Source: Pseudomonas subflava
Lineage (GTDB): Bacteria > Pseudomonadota > Gammaproteobacteria > Pseudomonadales > Pseudomonadaceae
Reading direction: 5' to 3'
NCBI RefSeq assembly: GCF_023823685.1
Contig: NZ_JAMXBF010000006.1
Location: 310,001 to 374,000, forward strand
DNA: 64,000 nt
Below, one piece after another: positions 40,929 through 50,053 of this stretch (its first letter is position 1; every line of letters starts with the position of its first letter). The notes under the pieces are model-generated. The model made no database searches, was not told the origin of the DNA, and saw only the letters and a program-made list of their open reading frames with translations. Made by a program: the position numbers and the translations under genes.

Positions 40929-43421
40929 TCAGACTTCGCGCAGCACGGTCAGCGGCGAGGCATTCAGCGCGCGCCGCGTGCCCCAGACGCCAGCTCCGCC
41001 CACCAGCAGTGCGCCGATCAGCGGCAATAGCAGCAGCCAGGGATGTGGCTGCCACTCCAGCTCCAGCGCGTAGCGATAGAGCAGGAAGCTGGCCAGTTCG
41101 GTGCCGACCGCCGCCAGCAGGCCGCTGCCGGCGCCGAGCAGACCGAACTCGGCGCGCCGAGCGCGCAGTAGCAAACGCCGCTCGGCGCCCAGCGCACGCA
41201 GCAGCGCGCCCTGGCGCAGGCGCTCGTCGAGGGTCGCCTGCAGGCCGGCGAACAGCACGGTGAGGCCGGCGGCGAGGACGAACAGCAGCACGTACTCCAC
41301 CGCAATGCTGACCTGGGCCATGATGCTGCGCAGCTGCTCCAGCAACGCCTCGACCTGCAACAGGGTGACGGCCGGGAACTGCCGCGACAGCGCCACCAGT
41401 TGCTGCTCGCTCTGCGGCGGCAGATAGAAGCTGGTCAGGTAGGTGGCGGGCAGGTCCTGCAGGGTGCCCGGCTCGAAGATCATGTAGAAGTTCGGCTGGA
41501 AGCTGTCCCACTCCACTTGGCGCAGGCTGCTGACCCGTGCCTTGCGTTCCATGCCGCCGACGCTGAAGGTCAGCTCGTCGCCGAGCTTCAGGCCCAGGCT
41601 TTCGGCCAATTCCGACTCGACCGAGACGCCGGGGCGTTCGGCCTCTGGCAGCACGTCCCACCATTGTCCGCTCAGCAGCTGGTTGCCGTCTGGCAGCGAC
41701 GCCGCCCAGGTCAGGCTCAGGTCGCGCTGGATGGCGCGCTCACCGCGGCTGTCCTTGCTGACGATGTCGCGCACCGGCTCGCCGTTGATCAGGGTCAGGC
41801 GCCCGGCGACTATCGGGTAGAGCGGCGCCGGGTGCGGCGACAGCTGGGCGAGACGTGCCGCGAAGGCCTCACGCTCTTCCGGCAGCACATTGAGGGCGAA
41901 GTGGTTCGGCGCCTGATCGGGCAACTGGTCCTGCCAGGTGTCGAGCAGTTCACCACGCAGCAGCGCGATCAGCGCCATGGCCAGCAGAATCAGGCCGAAG
42001 GCCAGCGACTGGCCGGCGGCGGCGAGCGGATGGCGCAACAGCTGGCCGAGGCCGAGACGCCAGGGCAGCGAGGCGCGCGCCAACAATCGACGCAGGGCGT
42101 TCATGCCGAGCAGCAACGCACCGCCGAGTAGCAGCGCGGCGAGCACACCACCGCCGAGCAGGCCGAGAGTCAGCTTCAGGTCCAGGCTCAGGCGCCACAT
42201 GATCAGGCCCAGCGCGGCCAGCGCGGCGCCATACACCAGCCAGGAGCTGGGCGGCACCGGCAACAGATCGCGGCGCAGTACGCGCAGCGGCGGAACACGA
42301 CCGAGGGCCGCGAGGGGCGGCAGGGCGAAACCGGCCAGCGCCACCAGGCCGGTGGCCATGCCGGCCAGCGCGGGCAGCAGACCGCCAGGCGGCACGCCGG
42401 AGGGCAGCAGGCCCTGCAGCAGCTTGAACAGCACCAACTGGCCGACCCAGCCGAGCAGCGCACCGGCCAGGCTGGCCATCAGGCCGAGCATGGCCAGTTG
42501 CAAGCCGAACAGGCCCAGCGCCTCGCGTCGAGACAGGCCGAGGCAGCGCAACAGTGCGCTGGCGTCGAAGCGGCGAGCGGCGAAGCGGGTGGCGGAGAGG
42601 GCGACGGCCACACCGGCCAGCAGCACGGCGGCAAGGCTGGCGAGGTTCAGGTAGCGCTCGGCACGCCCCAGCGCGCCGCCGATCTGGCGATTGCCGTCGC
42701 GGGCGTCTTCCAGGCGCTGGTGCGGGGCGAGCTCTTGTTCCATGTCCTGGCGATAGCGGGCGAGGGTGTCGCTGTCGCCACGCCACAGCTCGCGATAGCG
42801 CACCCGGCTGCCCGGTTGCACCACGCCGGTGGAGGCCAGGTCCTCCAGGTTGATCAGCACGCGCGGGGTAAGGCTGTAGAAATCGCCGGCGCGGTCCGGC
42901 TCGTGGGTCAGCACCCGGGTCAGGCGCAGCTGGCGGTTGCCGACCTCGATGCTCTGGCCGACCTTCAGGTCCAGCGCGGCGAACAGTCGTGACTCGGCCC
43001 AGGCCTCCCCGGGTTGCGGACCGCCGCCGGGACGGTCGGCGGCATAGGGCTCGGCCGCGCTCTTCAATTCGCCCCGCAGCGGATAGTTGCCGCTGGCAGC
43101 CTTGATGCTGGCCAGCTGGATACCCTGGTCGCCGGCGATGACACTGGCGAATTCCACTACCTGGGCATGCTCCAGCCCCAGTTTGCGGCCGGCCTCGATC
43201 TGCTCGGGGGCCGCCGGTGCGCTGCCGCCCAGTACCAGGTCGGCACCGAGGAACTCGGTGGCGCGCAGCAGCATGGCGCCGTTGAGGCGCGCGCCGAAAT
43301 AGCCGATGGCGGTGCTGGCGGCCACGGCCACCAGCAGGGCGAAGAACAGGACGCGCAGTTCGCCGGCGCGGGAGTCGCGCAACAACTGGCGCCAGGCGAG
43401 GACGAAGAGGCGGGCGATCAT
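40929..43421 (-). CDS. ABC transporter permease, FtsX/YbbP-like
   Basis: This 830-residue polytopic permease has two FtsX-type membrane blocks and large periplasmic segments. A first helix at about residues 20-42 is followed by a periplasmic domain, three helices, a second set of helices in the middle, a second periplasmic domain, and a last three-helix FtsX block. It ends in SPLTVLREV, a common FtsX-family terminus. Paired with the YbbA-like ATPase and next to tesA, it matches E. coli ybbP. The exported substrate, possibly a lipid or lipoprotein-like molecule, is not known. It overlaps the ATPase gene by one base. Confidence 0.9.
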   Translation of the reverse strand: MIARLFVLAWRQLLRDSRAGELRVLFFALLVAVAASTAIGYFGARLNGAMLLRATEFLGADLVLGGSAPAAPEQIEAGRKLGLEHAQVVEFASVIAGDQGIQLASIKAASGNYPLRGELKSAAEPYAADRPGGGPQPGEAWAESRLFAALDLKVGQSIEVGNRQLRLTRVLTHEPDRAGDFYSLTPRVLINLEDLASTGVVQPGSRVRYRELWRGDSDTLARYRQDMEQELAPHQRLEDARDGNRQIGGALGRAERYLNLASLAAVLLAGVAVALSATRFAARRFDASALLRCLGLSRREALGLFGLQLAMLGLMASLAGALLGWVGQLVLFKLLQGLLPSGVPPGGLLPALAGMATGLVALAGFALPPLAALGRVPPLRVLRRDLLPVPPSSWLVYGAALAALGLIMWRLSLDLKLTLGLLGGGVLAALLLGGALLLGMNALRRLLARASLPWRLGLGQLLRHPLAAAGQSLAFGLILLAMALIALLRGELLDTWQDQLPDQAPNHFALNVLPEEREAFAARLAQLSPHPAPLYPIVAGRLTLINGEPVRDIVSKDSRGERAIQRDLSLTWAASLPDGNQLLSGQWWDVLPEAERPGVSVESELAESLGLKLGDELTFSVGGMERKARVSSLRQVEWDSFQPNFYMIFEPGTLQDLPATYLTSFYLPPQSEQQLVALSRQFPAVTLLQVEALLEQLRSIMAQVSIAVEYVLLFVLAAGLTVLFAGLQATLDERLRQGALLRALGAERRLLLRARRAEFGLLGAGSGLLAAVGTELASFLLYRYALELEWQPHPWLLLLPLIGALLVGGAGVWGTRRALNASPLTVLREV

Positions 43422-44104
43422 CAGGGCTCGACGCTCTCGACCAGGTGCCCGGCTTCCAGGCGGATCAGCCGGCGGCAGCGGTGGGCCAGACGCTCGTCAT
43501 GGGTGACCAGCACCAGGGTGGTGCCGCGCTCCTGGTTGAGCTCGAAGAGCAGATCGCTGATGCGCTCGCCGGTGTGGCTGTCGAGGTTGCCAGTCGGCTC
43601 GTCGGCGAACAGGATCGCCGGCTCCGCGGCGAAGGCGCGGGCGATGGCCACGCGCTGTTGCTCGCCTCCGGAGAGTTGACGGGGATAGTGACCGAAGCGC
43701 TGGCCCAGGCCGACCCGCTCCAGCAAGCTCGCGGCGCGCTGGCGGGCATCGCGACGACCCTCCAGCTCCAGCGGCAGCATGACGTTCTCCAGCGCGTTGA
43801 GATTGTCCAGTAACTGGAACGACTGGAAGACGAAGCCGACATGCTCGGCGCGCACCCGGGCGCGACTGTCCTCGTCCATGGCTTGCAGTGCATGACCGCT
43901 TAGCTCGACCTCGCCGGCGCTCGGCAAATCGAGCCCTGCCAGCAGGCCGAGCAGAGTGGATTTGCCCGAACCTGAGCTGCCGACGATGGCCAGGCTGTCG
44001 CCGGCGGCGAGATCGAGGGAGAGGTCGTGGAGGATGGCCAGCTCGCCTTCCGTGCTGGGAACCACTTTGCTAAGGTGCCGCGCAGTGAGAATGCTTGCGC
44101 TCAT
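43421..44104 (-). CDS. ABC transporter ATP-binding protein, YbbA-like
   Basis: This 227-residue LolD/MacB-type ATPase has Walker A GSSGSGKST at residues 42-50, the Q-loop in FVFQSFQLLDNLNALENVMLP, signature LSGGEQQR, Walker B ILFADEPTGNLD and the switch His in VTHDE. It powers the FtsX-like permease encoded next (ATGA overlap). Its start is only 10 bases from the divergent tesA start, and a GGA 6 bases before the ATG is the only ribosome-binding hint. An alternative upstream start would run into tesA. Confidence 0.93.
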   Translation of the reverse strand: MSASILTARHLSKVVPSTEGELAILHDLSLDLAAGDSLAIVGSSGSGKSTLLGLLAGLDLPSAGEVELSGHALQAMDEDSRARVRAEHVGFVFQSFQLLDNLNALENVMLPLELEGRRDARQRAASLLERVGLGQRFGHYPRQLSGGEQQRVAIARAFAAEPAILFADEPTGNLDSHTGERISDLLFELNQERGTTLVLVTHDERLAHRCRRLIRLEAGHLVESVEP

Positions 44105-44114
44105 GGAGAGTCCG

Positions 44115-44720
44115 ATGCGTGCATTGTTGATGAGCGGTGCGCTGGCGCTGCTGCTATGGGCCCAGGGCGCACTGGCCGGCACCGTCCTGGTGGTCGGGGA
44201 TAGTATCAGCGCCGCTTTGGGACTGGATACCCGCCAGGGTTGGGTCACCCTGCTGCAGAAACGCTTGCAGGACGGCGGTTTCGAGCATCAGGTGGTGAAC
44301 GCGTCGATCAGTGGCGACACCAGCTCCGGCGGCGCCGCGCGGCTGCCTGCGCTGCTTGCGCAGCATCGTCCGCAACTGGTGATCATCGAACTCGGTGGTA
44401 ACGATGGGCTGCGTGGCCAGCCGCCCGCGCAATTGCAACAGAATCTTGCCCGCATGGTAGATGCGTCGCGTGCTGCCGGCGCGGGCGTGCTGCTGCTGGG
44501 CATGCGCCTGCCGCCCAATTATGGCCAGCGCTACACCCAGGCCTTTGCCCAGGTGTTCAGCGATGTGGCGACGGATAAACAGGTGCCGCTGGTGCCGTTT
44601 CTGCTCGAGGGCGTCGGTGGTGTGCCGGGCATGATGCAGGCCGACGGCATCCATCCGGCGGCCGCGGCTCAGACGAAGATGCTCGAGAACGTCTGGCCGA
44701 GCCTGGAACCGCTGCTCTGA
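44115..44720 (+). CDS. tesA: Acyl-CoA thioesterase I / lysophospholipase (SGNH hydrolase)
   Basis: This 201-residue periplasmic SGNH hydrolase has a signal peptide of about 21 residues. Block I is GDSIS with Ser30, block III is ELGGNDGLRG, and block V is DGIHP with the catalytic Asp and His. It hydrolyses acyl thioesters, lysophospholipids and small esters. The P. aeruginosa homologue also follows this ABC pair. I chose the ATG at 44115, with GGAG 8 bases upstream; an in-frame ATG at 44103 would overlap the divergent start. Confidence 0.94.
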   Translation: MRALLMSGALALLLWAQGALAGTVLVVGDSISAALGLDTRQGWVTLLQKRLQDGGFEHQVVNASISGDTSSGGAARLPALLAQHRPQLVIIELGGNDGLRGQPPAQLQQNLARMVDASRAAGAGVLLLGMRLPPNYGQRYTQAFAQVFSDVATDKQVPLVPFLLEGVGGVPGMMQADGIHPAAAAQTKMLENVWPSLEPLL

Positions 44721-44776
44721 GCCTTCCTTGCCTGCTGGCTTTCGGCTATCGTGGCGCCCCCGCTTCGGAGCCCTGA

Positions 44777-45058
44777 ATGCCGCGCCCTGCCTGGTCCCTG
44801 TTCGCCTACCAACTGATCGTGCCGGACGAACAGCTCGACCTGTTCGCCTGCCGCGAGGCGAGAGTGCATCTGGTCGCTCGTCAGCTGGAGCTTGGCGGTT
44901 ATGCGGACCGTACATTGTGTGGCGGCCTGTTGCCGGCCCTGCCGGTGCTGCGCGACGTGAGCCGAGCGGGACTGCGCGACAAGCGCCTGTGCCCGCATTG
45001 CCGCGAGACGCTGGAGGCCCAGCGCCGCGGCGATCGACCCCTGTGGCCCGACGCCTGA
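44777..45058 (+). CDS. Small conserved hypothetical protein with four cysteines
   Basis: This 93-residue protein has cysteines in LFACREA (about 25), TLCGGLL (48) and LCPHCRETL (72 and 75). The CPHC knuckle together with the upstream cysteines suggests a structural zinc site, but no known domain is evident. It is cytoplasmic with no signal peptide. It lies 56 bases after tesA and 71 bases before the L,D-transpeptidase gene. From memory, P. aeruginosa has a similar small gene in this place. Function unknown. Confidence 0.7.
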   Translation: MPRPAWSLFAYQLIVPDEQLDLFACREARVHLVARQLELGGYADRTLCGGLLPALPVLRDVSRAGLRDKRLCPHCRETLEAQRRGDRPLWPDA

Positions 45059-45129
45059 GCACTCCCGGCCCGTTTGCCGCCCGTGTACAATCCCGAGTCT
45101 TTCCCTCACCCATTGCCAAGGATTTACGG

Positions 45130-46083
45130 ATGTTGTCGCTCGCTCGCTCCCTGAGCCTCGCCGGCCTGATCGCGGCCGGCCCCGCTGCCGCCCTCGAGCT
45201 GCCCCTGCCGCCCCCGGGCGAAGATATCGTCGGCCAGGTCCAGGTGATCAAGGCCAAGTACGAGGACACCTTCGCCGACCTCGCCTCGGCCAACGACCTG
45301 GGCTATCTGGAGATGGTTGCGGCCAACCCTGGCGTGGACGCCTGGCTGCCGGGCGAGGGGACCGAGATCATCCTGCCGACGCGCTACATCCTGCCGCCGG
45401 GCCCGCGCGAGGGCATCGTGATCAACCTGGCCGAGTACCGCCTGTACTACTTCCCCAAGGGGCAGGACGTGGTGCATACCTTCCCGCTGGGTATCGGCCG
45501 CGAGGGCTGGGGGTCGCCGATCGCCCACACCTCCGTGATCGCCAAGACGCCGAACCCGGGCTGGACCCCGCCGGCCTCCATTCGTGCGGAGCACGCTGCC
45601 GATGGCGATCCGCTGCCGGCCTATGTGCCGCCCGGCCCGGACAATCCGCTGGGGCCGTTCAAGTTCACCCTGGGCACCCCCGGCTACCTGATCCACGGCT
45701 CGAACAAGAAATTCGGTATCGGCATGCGCGTCAGCCATGGCTGCTTCCGCATGCTCAACAACAACGTCCTTGAACTGGCGAAGATGGCGCCGGTGGGTAC
45801 TTCCGTACGCATCATCAACGAGCCGTACAAGTTCGGCGTGAGCGGCGGCAAGGTCTATCTCGAGGCCCACGAGCCGCTGAGCGACAGCGGGGAGCCATCG
45901 GTGGTGGACAAGCACACCGCGGTGATCAATGCATTGCTGAAGAACGAGCAGCTGGGCGGCGACATGCGCCTGGACTGGGAGATGGTGCGCGAGGTGGTGG
46001 CGTCGGAAGATGGCATGCCCATCGAGATCGCCATTCCCGAGCAGGCGGTAGCCGGTCACGAGGTCGCTCCGCTGGAGATCTGA
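45130..46083 (+). CDS. L,D-transpeptidase (ErfK/YbiS/YcfS family)
   Basis: This 317-residue periplasmic enzyme has a signal peptide (cleavage near PAAA/LELP), a LysM-like N-terminal segment (DLASANDLGYLEMVAANPGVDAW), and a YkuD catalytic domain. The active-site motif is HGSNKKFGIGMRVSHGCFRM, with the nucleophilic Cys in SHGC. It cross-links peptidoglycan or attaches outer-membrane lipoprotein to it. It is directly convergent with oprI, whose product ends in the lysine such enzymes use. The pair is therefore a plausible enzyme and substrate. Confidence 0.93.
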   Translation: MLSLARSLSLAGLIAAGPAAALELPLPPPGEDIVGQVQVIKAKYEDTFADLASANDLGYLEMVAANPGVDAWLPGEGTEIILPTRYILPPGPREGIVINLAEYRLYYFPKGQDVVHTFPLGIGREGWGSPIAHTSVIAKTPNPGWTPPASIRAEHAADGDPLPAYVPPGPDNPLGPFKFTLGTPGYLIHGSNKKFGIGMRVSHGCFRMLNNNVLELAKMAPVGTSVRIINEPYKFGVSGGKVYLEAHEPLSDSGEPSVVDKHTAVINALLKNEQLGGDMRLDWEMVREVVASEDGMPIEIAIPEQAVAGHEVAPLEI

Positions 46084-46098
46084 GGCAACTCCATCGAG

Positions 46099-46131
46099 GC
46101 CCGCTCGCAGTTCTTGCCGGCGGGCTTTTTT
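46099..46131 (+). terminator. Terminator of the L,D-transpeptidase gene
   Basis: GCCCGC (46099-46104) and GCGGGC (46120-46125) form a 6-bp stem with a 15-base loop, followed by seven T residues to 46131. Confidence 0.8.
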
Positions 46132-46154
46132 GTGCCCGGCCGAATCGGGCGCAT

Positions 46155-46187
46155 AAAAAAAGCCGACTCGGCGAACCGAGTCGGCTT
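46155..46187 (-). terminator. Terminator of oprI
   Basis: AAGCCGACTCGG (46160-46171) pairs perfectly with CCGAGTCGGCTT (46176-46187) around CGAA. On the minus strand the stem is followed by a T-run (the A-run at 46155-46161). It is a very strong terminator, as expected for an abundant short mRNA. Confidence 0.93.
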
Positions 46188-46207
46188 CTTCAAAGCCTTG
46201 GCAAGGA

Positions 46208-46459
46208 TTACTTGCGGCTAGCTTTTTCCAGCATGCGCAGAGCGCGCTCGTTGGCTTCGTCAGCGGTCTGCTGAGCCTTCTGAGCAGCGGCCAGAGCCTC
46301 GTCAGCCTTACGGTAGGCTTCGTCGGCACGAGCTTGAGCGCGAGCAGCAGCGTCTTCGGTAGCGGTCAGACGAGCTTCGGTTTCTTTGGACATGCTGCTG
46401 CAGCCAGTAGCCAGAACGGCGGCCAGGGCCAGAGCAGAGAATTTCAGAACATTGTTCAT
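46208..46459 (-). CDS. oprI: Major outer membrane lipoprotein OprI
   Basis: This 83-residue Lpp-type lipoprotein has a signal peptide ending in the lipobox ATGC (acylated Cys20). An Ala/Glu/Arg heptad-repeat helix (about residues 25-78) forms a coiled coil, and the C-terminal Lys83 (MLEKASRK) can be linked to peptidoglycan. The length equals P. aeruginosa OprI. GGGGAA supplies a strong ribosome binding site before the ATG. Codon use is highly biased, as expected for an abundant protein. A strong terminator follows. Confidence 0.97.
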   Translation of the reverse strand: MNNVLKFSALALAAVLATGCSSMSKETEARLTATEDAAARAQARADEAYRKADEALAAAQKAQQTADEANERALRMLEKASRK

Positions 46460-46770
46460 CGTGTTCCCCTTAAGTGGACTTTCCATGAAAGCAATTTCCC
46501 AAGCTTGAGAAATTAGCCGCGCTACATACTACCCATTACTTTTAGTAAGTAAACTGAGCCAAGGCAAGTGAAGCAAAAAAATTTCAAGCCTGCTCAAGCT
46601 TTAATCTTTTTGTTTAAAAAACATACAGTTCTAGTTCCCCGATAAGCGCGCGATAGTTCATCTTGGTACGCCCGTGCATGCTCCGATACATGGCTGTCGT
46701 CCTGGCCAATTGGTAAGATCGCTGCGCCGTTCCGGCAGGAAGCTTTTCCGGATAAACCAAGGATGTAGCG
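46460..46770. other. AT-rich divergent intergenic region
   Basis: This 311-base spacer separates oprI (leftward) from the unrecognised membrane-anchored protein (rightward). It holds the oprI leader and candidate promoter, and an inverted repeat TTACT-TTT-AGTAA around 46536-46548. A T- and A-rich stretch lies at 46575-46625, and the AAGGATGTAGCG ribosome binding region of the right-hand gene is at its end. I see no other gene, RNA or repeat in it. Confidence 0.6.
46539..46567 (-). promoter_or_regulatory. Candidate sigma-70 promoter of oprI
   Basis: On the minus strand TTGCCT is followed after 17 bases by TAAAAG, about 80 bases before the oprI ATG. The region is AT-rich against the genome background. 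The match is reasonable but not strong, and an alternative sigma factor is possible. Confidence 0.35.
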
Positions 46771-48033
46771 ATGTCGAAATTCATCAAATGGGCCCTGCTC
46801 GGTATTCTTGCCGTCGGGATCCTGATCAAGGTTTCGCTCTGGTTGTCGGTTCGCTCGATCATGAACGATGCCATCGCCCAGTTTTCCCCGTTCGCACAGT
46901 TGAGTTATCGAGGCATCACTTCATCTTTCGATGGTCGTGTCGGCGTCGAAGGCATCGAAATTCGAGTGCCGATGCTCAATGACACGTTTCACATCGCGCA
47001 TGCGGAGCTCAGGTTCAAGGGGTTGCGCGAGCTATTGGCATTCAAGGAGCGCCTGGCAGAGGGCAAGCTCCCTGAGCAGTTGGCGGTGCGTATCGAAGGC
47101 CTGGCGATCGATGTCCACGGCCCGTTCATGACAATGGTCCACGAGGCGCCGCCGGCTCCGGATCTGGAAGCTGCCCTTACCAGCGTCGCCTGTGGCGACG
47201 TGAACCGCATTGGCGTCGATGATCTGCTTGAAATGGGCTATCGCACGCTGGAAACCGATGCCGAGTTTTCGTACCGGTTCCAGCCGGGCGCGCAGAACCT
47301 CGCCTTCAATCTCACTGCCGACACGCGGGGCATGGGTGAGTACCGGGTCAGTCTGCAGATGGCCAATGTGTCGGAAAAGCCTGGTGACATGCGGGTGAAC
47401 CCGCCGCGCATCTCCAGTCTCGTCCTGGAAATCAACGACAACCAGTATCAGCGCAAGGTCAACAGCTACTGCGCCGGCAAGCTCGGCCAGTCCAGCGAAG
47501 AGTATGTGCGCACATCGCTGGAGAAGCTGGACAGCGAGCTGCGTGCCCAGCGCATCGCCCTGGAGCCTGCTTTGCTCGATTCGCTGGGCGGCTATTACCG
47601 CGACCCCCAGGCCCTTCGCCTGGAGTTGACCCCGACCGATGGCGCGATCTGGGACGGCCTGCAGTTCTTCGAACCCAAGGACGTGCTGGCCATGCTGCGC
47701 CCGGTATTGCTGATCAATCAGCAGGTGGTTGAGCCGCTGTCTTTCGCCTGGGTGAATCCTCAAGCGGCACCAATATCCGAGCCGAACGAGCTGATCCGGG
47801 TCGAGGCCAATGAGCAGCAGACGAGCCCCCAGTTCGAGTTCGTCAGCGTGGAAAGCCTACCCAGCCATGCGGGCAAGCGGCTACAGTTCATCACCTATGA
47901 CGGCACCTACTATCAGGGCGTGCTGCATAAAGTGGAGAACGGCAGGGTGTTTCTCAGTGTCCAAATGGGCAGTGGCTCGGCCGAGATGTTCCTCCGCCAG
48001 GAAAAGATCGATAAGGTAAGGGTACTGTTTTAA
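46771..48033 (+). CDS. Membrane-anchored hypothetical protein, unknown function
   Basis: This 420-residue protein has one N-terminal membrane helix (residues 6-27, KWALLGILAVGILIKVSLWL), then a large extracytoplasmic part. It contains beta-rich stretches with alternating polarity (RVGVEGIEIRVPM, HIAHAELRFKGL) that loosely resemble AsmA/YdgA-type proteins. No catalytic motif is evident. Two cysteines (near residues 139 and 233) could pair in the periplasm. The C-terminal 60 residues (FITYDGTYYQGVLHKVENGRVFLSV) look like a small barrel. It stands 16 bases upstream of the GNAT-like gene and is probably co-transcribed with it. Confidence 0.7.
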   Translation: MSKFIKWALLGILAVGILIKVSLWLSVRSIMNDAIAQFSPFAQLSYRGITSSFDGRVGVEGIEIRVPMLNDTFHIAHAELRFKGLRELLAFKERLAEGKLPEQLAVRIEGLAIDVHGPFMTMVHEAPPAPDLEAALTSVACGDVNRIGVDDLLEMGYRTLETDAEFSYRFQPGAQNLAFNLTADTRGMGEYRVSLQMANVSEKPGDMRVNPPRISSLVLEINDNQYQRKVNSYCAGKLGQSSEEYVRTSLEKLDSELRAQRIALEPALLDSLGGYYRDPQALRLELTPTDGAIWDGLQFFEPKDVLAMLRPVLLINQQVVEPLSFAWVNPQAAPISEPNELIRVEANEQQTSPQFEFVSVESLPSHAGKRLQFITYDGTYYQGVLHKVENGRVFLSVQMGSGSAEMFLRQEKIDKVRVLF

Positions 48034-48049
48034 CCCACGAGGAGAGGAA

Positions 48050-48331
48050 ATGAGCGAAGGGCTGTCCATCCACCATGACCAGGCGGGTCATCAATTCGAG
48101 GCCGTGATCGACGGCCATCGCGCCTATCTGGCCTATATGGATCTGGGCAAGCAGACGCTCGACATCTACCGTACCTTTGTACCCAACGCCTTGCGTGGAC
48201 GAGGCATTGCCGCCGCGCTGACCGAGCAGGCGCTCGAGTACGCCGAGTCCATGGGGTATACGGTGATTCCGTCGTGTTCCTATGTCGAACGCTACCTGGA
48301 GCGCCGCCAGCGCCAGCAGACCAGCGGCTGA
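48050..48331 (+). CDS. Small GNAT-like N-acetyltransferase (YjdJ/NATD1 type)
   Basis: This 93-residue protein has the minimal GNAT fold of the YjdJ family. ALRGRGIAAALTEQALEYAESMGY is the acetyl-CoA binding loop and helix, and VIPSCSYVERYLER follows with the conserved Cys-Ser-Tyr. These proteins are much shorter than normal acetyltransferases, and their substrates are unknown. GAGGAGAGGAA precedes the ATG. A strong two-way terminator follows. Confidence 0.85.
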   Translation: MSEGLSIHHDQAGHQFEAVIDGHRAYLAYMDLGKQTLDIYRTFVPNALRGRGIAAALTEQALEYAESMGYTVIPSCSYVERYLERRQRQQTSG

Positions 48332-48339
48332 GAGGCCGA

Positions 48340-48376
48340 AAACGAAAACGCCGGGCATTGCCCGGCGTTTTCGTTT
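48340..48376. terminator. Bidirectional terminator between GNAT-like and DAHP synthase genes
   Basis: A perfect 17-bp inverted repeat (48340-48356 with 48360-48376) with a 3-base loop carries T-runs at both ends. The core is AACGCCGGGC. It ends both convergent transcripts. Confidence 0.93.
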
Positions 48377-48386
48377 GCGCTGAATG

Positions 48387-49463
48387 TCAGCCGCGCTGGC
48401 GCTTGGGCAGCACGTCCTTGAGCTTGCTGTGCATGCCGCGCAACGTCTTCTCGGTGGTGTCCCAGTCGATGCAGGCATCGGTGATGGACACGCCGTACTT
48501 GAGGTCGCCCAGGTCCTTCGGAATCGACTGGTTGCCCCAGCCCAGATGGCTCTCCACCATCAGGCCGACGATCGAGGTGTTGCCCTCGAGAATCTGGTTG
48601 GCGACGTTCTCCATTACCAGCGGCTGCAGGGCCGGGTCCTTGTTGGAGTTGGCGTGGCTGCAGTCGACCATGATGTTCGGGCTGATCTTGGCCTTGGCCA
48701 GCTCCTGCTCGCAGATGGCGACGCTGACCGAATCGTAGTTGGGCTTGCCGTTGCCGCCGCGCAGTACCACATGCCCGTAGGCGTTGCCCTTGGTGGTGAC
48801 GATCGACACGCCGCCTTCCTGGTTGATGCCGAGGAAGCGATGCGGGCTGGACACCGATTGCAGGGCGTTGATCGCCACGGTCAAGCCGCCGTCGGTGCCG
48901 TTCTTGAAGCCGACGGCCGAGGAGAGGCCCGAAGCCATTTCGCGGTGGGTCTGGGATTCGGTGGTGCGGGCGCCGATGGCTGACCAACTGATCAGGTCCT
49001 GCAGGTACTGCGGTGAAATCGGGTCGAGCGCTTCGGTGGCGGTCGGCAGGCCCATCTCGGCCAGGTCGCGCAGCAGGCGGCGGCCGATGTGCAGGCCGTC
49101 CTGGATCTTGAACGAGTCGTCCAGGTAGGGATCGTTGATCAGACCCTTCCAGCCCACGGTGGTGCGCGGCTTCTCGAAGTACACGCGCATGACCAGGAAC
49201 AACGTGTCGGACACCTCGGCGGCCAGCACCTTCAGGCGCTCGGCGTAGTCATGGGCGGCCTTGATGTCGTGGATGGAGCAGGGGCCGACCACCACGAACA
49301 GGCGGTGGTCCTTGCCGTCGAGAATGTCGCGGACCACCTGGCGGCCATTGGCGACGGTGCGCTGGGCGGCTTCAGTGAGGGGGATTTCGCGCTTGAGCTG
49401 CGCCGGGGTGATCAGGGTTTCATTGGACGAAACGTTGAGATCGTCAATCGGTAAATCAGCCAT
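48387..49463 (-). CDS. 3-deoxy-7-phosphoheptulonate (DAHP) synthase, class I
   Basis: This 358-residue enzyme condenses phosphoenolpyruvate and erythrose 4-phosphate, the first step of the shikimate pathway. Hallmarks are VVVGPCSIHD, MRVYFEKPRTTVGWKGLINDP, SWSAIGARTTESQTHREMASGLS, VGFKNGTDG and MVDCSHANSNK. It belongs to the AroF/G/H type; which amino acid feeds back on it cannot be told from sequence by eye. I chose the ATG at 49463 (MADLPIDDLN), because an upstream frame to 49514 is not family-like. It is convergent with the GNAT-like gene. Confidence 0.94.
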   Translation of the reverse strand: MADLPIDDLNVSSNETLITPAQLKREIPLTEAAQRTVANGRQVVRDILDGKDHRLFVVVGPCSIHDIKAAHDYAERLKVLAAEVSDTLFLVMRVYFEKPRTTVGWKGLINDPYLDDSFKIQDGLHIGRRLLRDLAEMGLPTATEALDPISPQYLQDLISWSAIGARTTESQTHREMASGLSSAVGFKNGTDGGLTVAINALQSVSSPHRFLGINQEGGVSIVTTKGNAYGHVVLRGGNGKPNYDSVSVAICEQELAKAKISPNIMVDCSHANSNKDPALQPLVMENVANQILEGNTSIVGLMVESHLGWGNQSIPKDLGDLKYGVSITDACIDWDTTEKTLRGMHSKLKDVLPKRQRG

Positions 49464-49583
49464 CGTGGTACTCGTCAGGTCACGGGAGCCGAGCGCCTCT
49501 TCAGGCGAAATCACTGGGCGCAGCGGGGGACCGGAACCTTAACGCGTTCGAGGCTGCCTCGACAATGGCAGATCGGCTGGAAT

Positions 49584-50003
49584 CTAGTGGATGCGGGCGC
49601 TCGGGAATTCGGCGGCGTGCAGCGCGATCCACTCGCGTGCGACCGCTTCCACCTCCAGTGGCGTGCCCAGTTCGAGTTCGCGCTGATGGCGGTAGTGCTC
49701 GATCTGGCAGACCTGCTCGACCATGCGCGCCCGGAACAGGGTGTCTTCGTCGATGAAAGCGATGCCGATCAGATACTGGTCGGCCTGCTTGCGGCACCAG
49801 GCGACCACCCCCGGGTAGCGCGCGTCGTCGCCGAACAGCGGGATGCGCAGCTCGACCGCGGTGCCCTTGCGAAATCCCTTGCTGGAATTGCAAGCCACGC
49901 CGCCGAGGCTGATATTGTTCAGCCTTTGCCGCGGCAGGAAGGCGTGTTTGCGTTGCACCAGCTCGATCGGCATATCGCTGGGGTGACGAAGAAAGCGACG
50001 CAT
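49584..50003 (-). CDS. PilZ domain protein
   Basis: This 139-residue single-domain protein has the c-di-GMP-binding pattern: RxxxR at residues 2-6 (RRFLR) and NxSxxG at 30-35 (NISLGG). Beta-barrel strands follow (VELRIPLFG, YPGVVAWCRK, YLIGIAFID) and a C-terminal helical stretch. With both motifs intact it should bind cyclic di-GMP; the output is unknown. I chose the ATG at 50003 because the motif begins at residue 2. It is divergent from the thioredoxin-like gene, with about 50 bases between the starts. Confidence 0.87.
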   Translation of the reverse strand: MRRFLRHPSDMPIELVQRKHAFLPRQRLNNISLGGVACNSSKGFRKGTAVELRIPLFGDDARYPGVVAWCRKQADQYLIGIAFIDEDTLFRARMVEQVCQIEHYRHQRELELGTPLEVEAVAREWIALHAAEFPSARIH

Positions 50004-50053
50004 TGCGACTACTCCGGATGCCATCTAAATGCCATCATGCAAGGCCCAGTATA

